Below are positions 27,174-37,800 of a DNA stretch of 64,000 nt, one piece after another (position 1 is the first letter of the stretch; every line of letters begins with the position of its first letter). Position numbers and translations under genes: made by a program. The DNA is taken from contig JASANC010003281.1 of assembly GCA_030248135.1 (NCBI GenBank), positions 92,598 through 156,597 of the forward strand. Direction: 5' to 3'. The notes under the pieces were generated by a model. It searched no databases. It was not told the origin of the DNA and saw nothing but the letters and a program-made list of their open reading frames with translations. Source of the DNA: Theristus sp. LFF4_11 (lineage: Eukaryota > Nematoda > Chromadorea > Monhysterida > Xyalidae).

Positions 27174-29602
27174 ATGGGCTCAAGGTTGCGTAATTTTTTC
27201 ATCCAAAAACCAAAAGCTTACAATTTTCAACCGCTGACGACGACGGAAACGGCAGAAATCATGGCAAAATCGACGAGAACGGTGGACGAACAGACGAATG
27301 ACGAACATCGAAGCGAGGTGGCACGCATCAGCAAGATCACCGATTTTCTTTACTTGAGCGGAATGTACGGACTGTCGGACGAAAGACTGTCAGCGTTGCA
27401 GATTACGTGCGTCATCAACGCAACGAATATACCAGGTTGGGGGACGGGGGGGGGGGGGGGACGGGGGCGGGGGGCAGAGGGGGGAACAAAATTGTCACCC
27501 TCGTGGTCTGGACGGTAGCGCGTTACACTATTGTCTGCGTGCTTGGTGGATCGAGCCCCGCCGAGGGGTGTATAGGCATGACAGAGAAAACTCGATCGCC
27601 GCCCTACTCGACGGCGTTCTGTACGCTTTTCTGGGTAAAATATCGCGTAAAATCACCGTTCGTTCGTTCGTTCGTAAGGGTGGAGATGAAACGGGGGACA
27701 CGGTAAGACCGGATTCTGTGGCTGGTTGTAGCCGAGAGTTGGTTATGCAGGAAATTGTTGTTTGTGGCGGGTCAAGAAATCTAGTCTGTTTGTGTTCCCT
27801 CGCAGGAAAAAATTAAATTTGGTTTTTAATTGTGCCGGACACATCGCCAGGTCAATGAATGAAGCAATCCGACTAAAACGCAAATTTAAAGTTGAAATTG
27901 AAACATTGACTGCTTATTGTTAAAAACAGCAGCAGCACGTCCCTTAACCAGTAAACAAAACAAAAACGGACGACCGTAACTTTTTTGAGCACCGAAAGCA
28001 GAGGCCGCAAACTCAGCGAATAAGCAATCAAATAAATTATCGTGCTTTGTTTGTTTTAGTTCGGTTTCAATGAACCGTTGTAGACTCCTACTCGTTATCC
28101 TAAGCGAAGCCTTTTGAATAAAGTTCTAGTGCCGAATTGTCAGCACTGATTGAAATTGTTGAACGGATGATTTCATTCCATGCATCACAAGGATCAGCTC
28201 CAGTGTCGCTTCGATAGTTTCACCGTTTCACACGGTAGTTTTGCGATTGAACCGCTGTTTTTCCAAAGAAAAGGGGCCACTTTTGCTTTAATTCAGCATC
28301 TAACCAACCGCACCAAAAAAACCGGTGTGGTTATGATCCCACTTTATTGTATTTCAGGATTATGAAAAGGCTTTGGTTAAACAGCGAAATAAAACCGTGA
28401 GATCGCGTTAACAGTTGACACTATTTTTTGTTTTATCGTTCAGCAAAATATGGTCCAACCTACGAAGGCCTGGAGCACGTGTACGTCGACATCGAAGATG
28501 CTGATGAGTCGATGATTCATTTGTATTTTGAGCCGATTGCGCAGAAAATCAGAGAGCACCGATTCCGCGGCGGACGCACGCTGTTGCACTGCAAGCTTGG
28601 CATGAGCCGGTCGGCAACGTTGTGCATTGCGTTCGTTTTTTTTTTCATGTTTTGAGTTTTTGTTTGCAGACGCGCAGTTTTTGTTTCTTGTTTTTCTATC
28701 ATTTTGAATTTGTAATTTGGCCGACACTCGTTGCACAGTTCACACGTGGGAATTCTGGTCTGATTGATTGATTTGGTTCAACATAACGTGACCAATATAA
28801 TGCACTCAATCAGAGCAGATGTCTTGGAAACTGTTTGCCATATACATAAAACTGCCAAATTTTTCGATGTCTGAAGTTACGAGGGAGATTTTGAAAATTG
28901 GTAGAAAGGGTTGCGACAAAATCAAAACATTGAAAGCGTGATCTATTTTCTTTTCCTTCGGTGATCTATTTCATTTATACAATTCCCCATTTGCAGTTAT
29001 CTGATGGAGATTGAGAACATGAGCCTTCGCGACGCGTTTTTGATGGTGCGAAGTCGCCGTTGTGTCGTTCGTCCGAACAACGGGTTTTGGAAACAACTGA
29101 TTGCTTTTGAACGATCGTTACGAGGCGGCAAAACTTCGGTGCAAATGGTCAGACCTTGATTTTTTTGTTTGTTTTCATACAATTAAGCTGATTTGCTGCA
29201 CTGCACATTGACCTCAGCAAAACAATCAACAATCTGCATCTTTGCAATCCACAAGCTTTGCATGAACGAGCAATTTTTCTGCGGAATCAACCGAACAAAG
29301 TCATCACTTCAGTGGCATAAAAAGAAGTTGTCTGCCGAGATAGAGGTTTCTGTGTTACCCTTCTGATTTTGCTACACCCGTTGAATTTCAGACTTTTTTC
29401 ATAAAAACAGATCAAACGCAACGGCGTTGAACTGCCGGATGTGCTGATTGATCTTCGCGCATCATCTGACGACAGTTTGGTGACGCAAAAGGTCGATTAT
29501 TCAACTGAATTCCCGAAAAAATGGCCGTTCAGAAAGCTCTGGAGTCGTTTACGGACGACAGCTTCTACGTCGAGTTTTGATCAGAACAGTAATGGAAAAT
29601 GA
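27174..29602 (+). CDS. dual-specificity phosphatase, DUSP14/18/21 type
   Basis: Four exons: 27174-27435, 28444-28630, 28997-29147, 29411-29602; 263 aa from the first ATG. The dual-specificity phosphatase domain starts near residue 50 (RISKITDFLYLSGMYGL). The P-loop HCKLGMSR has His136, Cys137 and Arg143, so the His, the nucleophilic Cys and the Arg are all present. The following SATLCIAYLM...FWKQLIAFE....V.M block matches the DUSP14/18/21 subfamily. The general acid is presumably the Asp in the IEDADE segment upstream. Such enzymes dephosphorylate phosphotyrosine and phosphothreonine, often in MAP-kinase pathways; the substrate here is unknown. The C-terminus is a short basic, Ser-rich tail. 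A good 3' splice site (CTCTCTTTAG) lies about 20 nt before the ATG. Intron 1 contains a long G-run directly after the donor and a SINE. A paralogue follows on the same strand 479 bp downstream. Confidence 0.88.
27438..27484 (+). repeat. G-rich tract at the 5' end of DUSP intron 1
   Basis: Several runs of 5 or more G, interrupted by single AC or CA, beginning 2 bases after the GT donor of exon 1. It could form a G-quadruplex in DNA or pre-mRNA. Confidence 0.85.
27495..27690 (+). mobile_element. tRNA-derived SINE, copy a
   Basis: The head has an A-box-like TGGTCTGGACGGTAGCGCG and a B box GGATCGAGCCC. The body has GGGTGTATAGGC, GAGAAAACTCGAT and TGTACGCTTTTCTGG, and the end is AAATCACCGTTCGTTCG with a short CGTT repeat. 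It lies in intron 1 of the first phosphatase gene. Confidence 0.75.
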
Positions 29603-30081
29603 GCTGTTTTTTTTGAAAAACGATCCGCAAGTTTGATGCGGAGTTATTGTGAAACTTGACACTACCTGCGCTCCTTCAATCTGGGCGAGCGACAACCACT
29701 AGCCAGCATCTTCTCATTTTTTTGTGTTAGGCACACATTCAATGACGACACATGAATTAAAAATATGTTCCCTAATTGATTCATTTTACTGGTGAACTCA
29801 CCGTTTAAATGTCGAGCTTGATTTGAGCCCATGTGCGTGAATGAAACGTTATGTACACTTCGTTGGGTTCCGTATGCCGTTAATTAAGATGATTTTAATG
29901 AACATTCTACTCGCTTTATATATTTACTCTTATTTAGTGCCCACGTTAAAAGACATCAGATACAACCAACAGGTCAGTTTCGTAGAAAACCTTTGACGTT
30001 TGACGTCAGTCAGCTTTCCACTAGGATTGGCGGCATTTCACTGATTGAAAAAGGCAGTCTGAAACCCAGGAAAACTAAAAA
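29603..30081. other. spacer between the tandem phosphatase genes
   Basis: 479 bp, no gene. An ATTAAA near 29756 may serve the first gene's poly(A). Short enough to consider co-transcription. Confidence 0.4.
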
Positions 30082-31553
30082 ATGTCCGCCACCACGGCAC
30101 TGTCGATCAGTCGGATTACAGATTTTCTATTTTTATCTGGCATCCATGCAGTGAAAGATGTGAACAAATTACAAGCGCTGAAAATAACCTGTTTGATCGA
30201 TGCGTCTAATGCGTCGGGTAAGAAATGATTATTAAACAATTTACAAAATTCAAATTCTTGCATCCGTATGTGCAAGTAGCAACAAAATAAAGACCTCGTC
30301 TTGTTACTGAAACGCAGTGATCTGCTTCTGCTTGATTGTTTCGGGTGTTATAAATAAATTTTGAAAAAAGAAACAGAGTTATCTTATATATATTTTATCA
30401 AAACACTAATTGAATTACAGAACACGAATACGAGTTCAAGTACGAGGACTATGGCATGGAGCACGTTCGAATTCCGATCGAAGATGAACGATGCGAAATG
30501 ATCCATCTCTACTTCGAGATGGTGTCGACGAAAATCAGAGAACATCGGTTTCGGGCCGGTCGTACGGTGGTGTTCTGTCGGCTTGGCATGAGCAGGTGTT
30601 GAAAACACGTTTGAAAAAATTGTTAAATAAGTGCTGACGCTTTTTAACGGTTTGGCGGAAACGCATGCAACATGCGGAGACGTAAATTAAAAATGCAATA
30701 GGGGTAGACAAACAAAAATAGAAAAATACTCAAGCTTTTCAGATCAGCCACATTGTGCATCGCACATCTGGTGTTTTCCGAACAGCTTTCGCTTCGCGAG
30801 TCGTACTTGTTAGTTCGTCGCAAACGATGCATCATTCGACCAAACGTGGGATTTTGGGAACAGCTGATCGAGTAAGTCGAGTTCATTTTTCTTTAAACAA
30901 TTGTAAAAAATGCTGTGAATGATATTTAAAAAATGTTCTCTTTCTGCAAGATCCATTTTTATCATTTTAATAAATAATTTGCATCAAAAAATACGTTGCC
31001 CAGGTTTGAGCGCCTCATGCGCGACGGTCAAACGTCAGTTCGAATGATTCAGCGTGGCGAAGAATATCTTCCCGACGTGCTCTTAGACATCCGTCGCTCG
31101 TCGGTCGAAAGTTTCGTGCTTTCGAAAATGCTCGCCAAACACCATCGAGCCGAGCCGAAGACGCTCGTTCAATTAGCGAAGCGATTCCGCTTCATGTCGA
31201 TGTCGCAATCGTCAGAAGACTTGTCCACAGGGGCGCTCGAAAACGGCGGCGATGATACACAAAGCGGTGAAGGTTTCGAAAAACTGACTGTGAGGAAAGT
31301 ACACAAGAAACGGAATCGATCAACATCAGCGGTGCATTACGTAGTAGTTAATGTGAATCAGAAGTCGGCAAACAAACTGAATGCAGAAAGTGAAGATGAA
31401 AGTACTGTTTATAAGGAACGCCCATTGTCCTCGAATGCGATTTTAGCTTTCCAAGCGCCGGGTAAAGGGTCTAAGAATGAGATAGAAAAAGTGGTGCCTC
31501 CAACTCCGGCAGACGAACTGAGCGATCCGGAAAGTTTGGACTTGATGCAGTAG
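30082..31553 (+). CDS. DUSP14/18/21-type phosphatase paralogue with His-to-Phe P-loop and long tail
   Basis: Four exons: 30082-30217, 30421-30595, 30743-30871, 31004-31553; 329 aa. It is a tandem paralogue of the preceding phosphatase, sharing the ISRITDFLFLSG start, the RPNVGFWEQLIEFERLMR block and the PDVLLDIR motif. The P-loop reads FCRLGMSRSAT: Cys98 and Arg104 are kept, but the invariant His before the Cys is Phe97. That His normally lowers the Cys pKa, so activity may be reduced or altered; the remaining domain looks intact, so this is not an obvious pseudogene. A hydrophilic tail of about 150 residues rich in Ser, Lys and Glu follows and is absent from the first copy. The P-loop intron interrupts the Arg104 codon, whereas the first copy's intron lies several codons further on. 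The gene ends tail-to-tail with the AIFM3-like gene. Confidence 0.88.
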
Positions 31554-31777
31554 GATTAGAAAATTCAGATATTTTTTATGTGAGTTCAAAAGTTTGTTTT
31601 TCGAATAGTTAAAGGTTAACTATTGTGTTTGAAACGTTTTGATTCAGCGGATCGTTTATTGATTTATTTTCAAATCACTAAAAAGCGATTAAAATGTTCC
31701 AAAGACATTCATGTTAAGTATGTTCTACCCATTAAAAAAGACGTATATTTTTGATACTTGATCATCACAACCATTGT

Positions 31778-31783
31778 TTTATT
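31778..31783 (-). promoter_or_regulatory. candidate poly(A) signal of the AIFM3-like gene
   Basis: AATAAA on the minus strand about 95 nt after the stop codon at 31878. The opposing phosphatase gene ends at 31553 with ATTAAA candidates at 31688 and 31731, so the two 3'UTRs may overlap. Confidence 0.5.
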
Positions 31784-31877
31784 TTGTTTAATAGAGCCAT
31801 TTCGACCAGTCATTTTCTTTGTTCCTGAAAACATTTTTTGATGCTTTTGGCCGAAACCTTCATTGCTGAAATAATAT

Positions 31878-34800
31878 TCATAAAGTTACTAACTGTTCAA
31901 CATCGTTCCTTGTAACTGTTTTTAGAGCCAGAAATATTTCAGCCATTTGAGCGGCTGTGGGATCAGCACCCAGTGTCGCTACTGCTTGGACCACATCATC
32001 TCTAAAAAAATACAATTGAAAGCTCTGTCTTTTGAGCTTTTTTCGTATGTACTTTCTCGCTAAACATTGCTAACTTTAAATAATACGCTGCAAACTTCAG
32101 TTCATCTAAACTGCCGTTCACAATAACATCCGTGTAGCCGGGACCGTAGCCTAAAACAGATGTGCTTTTTTTAATCTGACGTAATTTAGATTATCGTTTT
32201 TGTTTGAACCGATTACAACAACATTTAAACGTATTTCCATTATTTTCCTGCACCAAAGTAACATTCTAAAGTGTTTCTAACATGTTTTTTCAAAAACTTA
32301 AAACAGACCTGCGTATCTCAAGCTTTTCCCAAACATGGCAGACCAAAAGAATGGGACGCTCTTGATTGGTTCTGACTTGTTAACAATGCTCAATGCTGCA
32401 CAGTGACCTGAAAAATAATCAAACAGAGTAATGACTCAATATTTGCGCAATTTATAAAAACATCATTAAAAATTGTTTCTCCAACTTTTAATTGGGCTCT
32501 TTGAAAAGTTCTGTTTAAAAAGTAAAAAACACAAACCATGTTTTGTGGCCATCTGCCAATGCTGAATGTTAATTCGTGGCGCAAGGTGCTTGAAACAAGC
32601 AAGCGGGAATGTGCAAATATCGCCGCAGGCATAAACATTAGGCACTGCAGTTTGAAAGTGTTCGTTAACTGGTACAAAGCCTCTGGAATCCAGTTCAATT
32701 GCTGGGTTGTTGCGAAGATAGTCGGTGCTTGGAACGCAACCTGTTTTGTGTGAACTTGTGGGCACAAAAATAGAGACTAAAAATAGAAAATAAAATAAAT
32801 TACCAAACTTTTCACAACGAAGCATCAACTCAAATCCACTAACCAATGCCAGCGATACAGACATCAGCCGGGATGATTTCATCATTCGTCAGCACCACCT
32901 GCCTCAACTGGCCATCATCAGAACCACGTAACTCTTTTACACCGCACTGCATTCGAAATTGGACACCGTTTGATTCGTGCAACTGCAGCAAGCAATCGAA
33001 TGTTTTCTGGAGAAGTTTAATTCAACCTTTGACGAACAAATTATGTGAAAGAAAGGTTAGCTAACGGGCGACAGCTTTAGGTGAAAAACATGGTGAAGAA
33101 ATCATCAAAACATCGATGCTAAAGTAAATCAAAGCGTTGGATGCTAGCTAGATGCAAACGACAGTGACATCCGAAGCTGGTTCATTGATTTATTTCCGTC
33201 TTCACCTAACAGTTGGCACGAAAGACGGGAAAAAAATATGCATGCAAACTGGGCATCAAGCAGAATGACACTAAAAACAGTCGAACCCTTTGAATGGCTT
33301 GACCGACATCTTCACCAAGGACATGACTGAATGGTGTTGTGCCTCTTCCAACGACAGTAGCCGAAGTGACTTTCGTGATTTGACTTGCCGCGGCCTCCAT
33401 GCCTGAGTCAGCATTTCAGGTGACGTTGGTAAAACAGTACCACAAACAAAAAACCTTCGTTAAACTTGTTATTTTCCCTGCTACCAAGACCAAAAAATTA
33501 GAACCAAATCAAAGGAAGTTGATAACTGGAAGGAACTAAGCGAAAATGGTGACCGTGTGGTGTGTGGGAAAAGCGAACGCACTGCAGAAACAGAAATTAA
33601 AAATGCAAACAAAGAAAATTGAATAGGAAAAAACAAGTGCAGAAATAAGCGTTAGAAAGTTGCAGTTACGAAAAGAATATAAAGCAAAGAATAAATGGAA
33701 CGGAACCAACGTGAACCTGTTTCATTGTGTTTCCAACGTCGCTGCCGAGGACCATCTCAAATGGCGATTTTAGGATGTCAATTGCGATCACATGCGCTGC
33801 CTTCTTCACCACGATTGCTGCTGCCTCCATGCCTAAAGTAACGGAAAACAAAAGTGACCCAAAACTGAACAACAAGCGCACAGTTTCTCATTTGTGTTGA
33901 CAGAAGAGGAAGTCGTCGTCGTCAAACAAAGCATTGCTGAGCAGTTTGTTAAATAGATTAGTGTTTGGAAGTTTTCCGCTTCGTAATTCATTGTTAGTTT
34001 TCGAATAAAAAAATAGCATGGATTGCAAAAGAACCGCTCCATTCAAAGAAAAATAGATTATTGTCTTTGGAAGTTTTCCGCTTCGTAATTCATTGTTACT
34101 TTCCGAATAAAAATAAAAAAATAGCAGGGATTGCCAGGGAACCGCTCCATTCAAAGAAACAGGTTTTCAATGAAATCCGATTTCCGAAAGAGAACGAGGG
34201 TGCAGAGTCTGAGGAGCTTCATTCGGTCGACCAATCAGCTGATTGTCTATCATAGATAGAGTTCGACTGTGAAACAGATAGATAGATATAGCAACACTAA
34301 AAGCTTGGAACTGAATGGAAGACAGCAAAAAGGACCGTGCTGAAATTTTCATTTGAACAAGAGTCAAGACTCAAGAGTCAAGACATGGCTTGGTTTAATT
34401 TACTCTGACTTGAATGTCCGATATAGAGATGTCAAGAAAAAAAATTTCTATTTTTTTTCTTTTTTTTTTAAAAAAATTTTTTAAATTTTTTTTTTAATGA
34501 AAGTTGTTCAGAATTTTTCAGGGAGTCCGAATATCACCATCTGAGGAGCCACCGACTTACCATATGACCTCCACTCATATGGGAGGAGGGTGAAAATTTC
34601 AGACTTGGTTTCGGCGACCCCATTTTCCCACCGACGACATCACGTCTCGTGTTTTGCCTCTCAATTCACCTCAAATAACACGGAAACAAGTTCAACAACA
34701 AACCGGTGTGATCATGCTGACGACACGAGGCGAAACAGCAACGAGCAACCAACGAAGTTACGCTTGCAGTGGCAGACAGTGCAATTTCGACCTTTCGAGA

Positions 34801-37800
34801 TCCTGAAAAACGATGCGTAAATGTGAGTTCTCTGCTTCTATCTCACCTTAGCGGCATCGGAATTTGTTGAACTAGCCTTTGCGACGCTCAAGTACTTCAA
34901 TGCGCGAGTCGATCATCACTCACCAAGGCTAAAAACAGTCGATAAATCAATCCAGAATACCACCTGCAGCGTTGAAGACTAAGTGACAAGGTAAAGTCAA
35001 AGAAAATTTTTGTTGAACTTTCGAAAAATTATGCCAAAAACGGCATTTTCAGGGCACATTAAAGAAAAAATTTCAAAAATTTTTAATAAAAAAAATAAAA
35101 AAAAATGCTCATTTTTTTACTTTTTTTTCAAAAAAATTAAAAAAAAAATTTTTTTTTTGCCCCTTACATCTCTACCGATGAAGATCCATTCTGGGAATGG
35201 ATTGTTATAAATATTTTTAAATGAGCCAATCGTCCATCGTCCGGATTACGGTATAAATTTCTTTTTTGCAGGTGTTAACAAAAATACTGTGTTTGCGCAG
35301 CGAGCGAATCAGTATGATTTCATTCAGCAGTCAAGTCAGCCAGCGCACATACACAAAGACAACACGACGTGACGACACTCAGTTTGTCAATGTTAATTTC
35401 TCTGTTTTTCAGGAATTAAAGAAGATCAATGAATGAAATAAACTGTCTGTCGAGAAACGATTTTGTCATCCATTCAATTAACCAACAAACAAACAACTCA
35501 AGTAAAAAAGAACGACGGCGAAAAGAAGAGCTGCTGCCGAACTGAACAAACAAGCGTTTTCGACAATATATCAATCACTATTCGCGTTTCAATCGATTTT
35601 CTCTGTTTCTTTCTGTCTTTTCTCTTGAAAACAAAGAACTTTCTTCTTGCCTGCTGTCACGCAAAAAACCAATCCCATCACAAAAAAATGCCACGAGCCG
35701 GCTGCAACGGGTATTCGCTGTTCGCCGAGCAAATGAAATCCAGTCTCGAGCAGCGGCTCGGTCGCCCGCTGCCACGCTTCAACGACCTCGTCAAGGAGGC
35801 GGCGCCGTACTGGGCGAAACTGCCGGAAGAAGACAAACAGGTCGGCGGTTTTTTCTGGTTGCTGCTGCTTTTGTTTGTGTTTTGGTTGGTTTTTTGTTTT
35901 ATACTGTTAGTATTGGGCTTGAGCACAATATGATGGCGCACGCTTCGCTACCGCGGAAAGGTGTCGGCGTCGCTCCGCTTTAGCGTCAGCGTCGAATGGA
36001 CAGGCTTTTTTCGCGCAATTCTTCTGACAGTGGCGTTTTATTTTGAGATCATGCATGGTCTTTTTGACTTTGACTGGTCTGCAAAAAAAAACTGCTGGCT
36101 CTAAAGTGGCAGCATGCGGATCTCATTGATTCCAAACACTTTTGCAAGATGACTTCACTGAAAAAAATGGATCGAATCGGAACTACAATAGAACAGCTGA
36201 TTTTCCATCTCACAATCACTTGTCCAAAGTTCGACAAACATGACGTATTGCGTATTTGCGTTCGCTCATTCGTCATCGCTTTTCAACTTGCTCCTGTCAT
36301 TGTGCAGGGCTGGAAGGCGCGTGCACGCGACTACAAACGGAGCGATGATTTTGCATTGAAGAAACGCGAGGCGCGGATAATGGCGCTCGAGAAGGGAACT
36401 GGCGGCACGGCGGCGGGCGGCACCCGACGCAATGCGAACAACGAGTCTGCTGGTCAGCGGTTTTTTTGTTTTGTTTACTTGGTTTTTTTCTTTTCTTTGT
36501 CGACTACTGACACTTGACCATTTTTGGGGAACGAGATTTGACCAATTAACCTTGTTTGCTTGTTTTCACACTTGTTTGTTTCAACTTCGAAACAAATTCC
36601 AGGCATTTTGCTTCCAGCTCTGCTCTCTTAAACATTGTGCTTGTTGTGGCCAAAACAAGGTTTCTCGTTGTGTATCTCGCCTGGCAGTTCGGGTTTTTCG
36701 AAATTTGTTAATTCGAGCAGTCCACCCAAAGAATCTATCCTAAACAACCCAAAAATTGCAAATTCAATCCAAATCACCACCAGAATGGCAAAAAATGTCT
36801 CTCCGACTTGCGAGATTTCCAGACGAGGAAGAATCGTTCGGTGATTCGGGCGACGACGACGACCACGGCGACTTTTGCGACGATTTCGAGCTGCCCGGTC
36901 CGGTGATCGTGTCCGCGGAGCGACAGGCGACGGCGAAAGAATTCAAATTTCAACTCTCCGAAACGGGCGAATTCTGCTGGAAGACTGAGATGGCGCCGAC
37001 CGAACAGGGGTGAGGGTTTTTTTTTGTTTTTGAGGATTTTTTTTCGTTGGGTTTTTTTGTTCTACCTCTTCGGTGTGTCCGTAGCAGCTATCATAAAAAA
37101 CAGATGCTCACTTTTTTCCACGTCAAACACGTCTACCATCTTATCTGCTCATTCATTTTGTTATGCAAGCCCTGCATTGAAGGTCTTGCGATCTAGCACA
37201 TTTAAAATTAGCTCTCATTCATTAAGTAATGCGACTAAATGAAATTTCTCCCGTCCGGTTCAAAAGTGCAGCCACTGCAAAGCTGAATTGTGAGATTTGA
37301 CATTAAAGGGATGTTCCATGTCCCGATCTTCCAGGAAATGCTAATTAATAAAGCCGACCATTTCTCCAATCCATCAACAAATCTGCCACCTCTTCAATCC
37401 AGATTTGCAATCCAGATCCACAAATCCACTTGCAAAAATTCAACAAAACGATGTCAACGAAAAAAAAACCGAAAAATTCCAGCGAACTACGCGAGGAACT
37501 GGCGGCGTTGGTCGGCGACACGGACACTCAAACCGGCTGCACCAAGGGTCGCGCCGTACTCGCGAACAAGGACGGCCCGATGGCAATGAGCACGACGACT
37601 AGCGGCGCACGCAGCAGCGGCGCGCACACGGCCGCCGCTTATTACCAGCAACGATATCAGGTTTGCGTGCGCGTGCGCGTTGGCGCAGTGGTTAGTGCGT
37701 CAGGCGTGTGGGATCGAATCCATGTGTGCACAAGCTTTGCGGGAGAGACTGGTTTCTGTAGCACTAGGACTAGCACTTGGTTCGGTTTTTGTTCGGAACT

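Noticed and set aside
30082..31553. Second phosphatase as a pseudogene
   Set aside because: All splice sites and the frame are intact and Cys and Arg are conserved; the His loss alone is not evidence of decay.
34437..35165. Homopolymer-rich A/T stretches as origin or regulatory sites
   Set aside because: No organised motif; consistent with low-complexity intron.
35688..36452. Maelstrom orthologue
   Set aside because: Only the HMG-like box resembles Maelstrom; the expected Maelstrom domain is missing from the remaining exons.
37676..37760. Functional tRNA gene
   Set aside because: A and B boxes are too close, the T stem is unpaired and the anticodon arm is missing.
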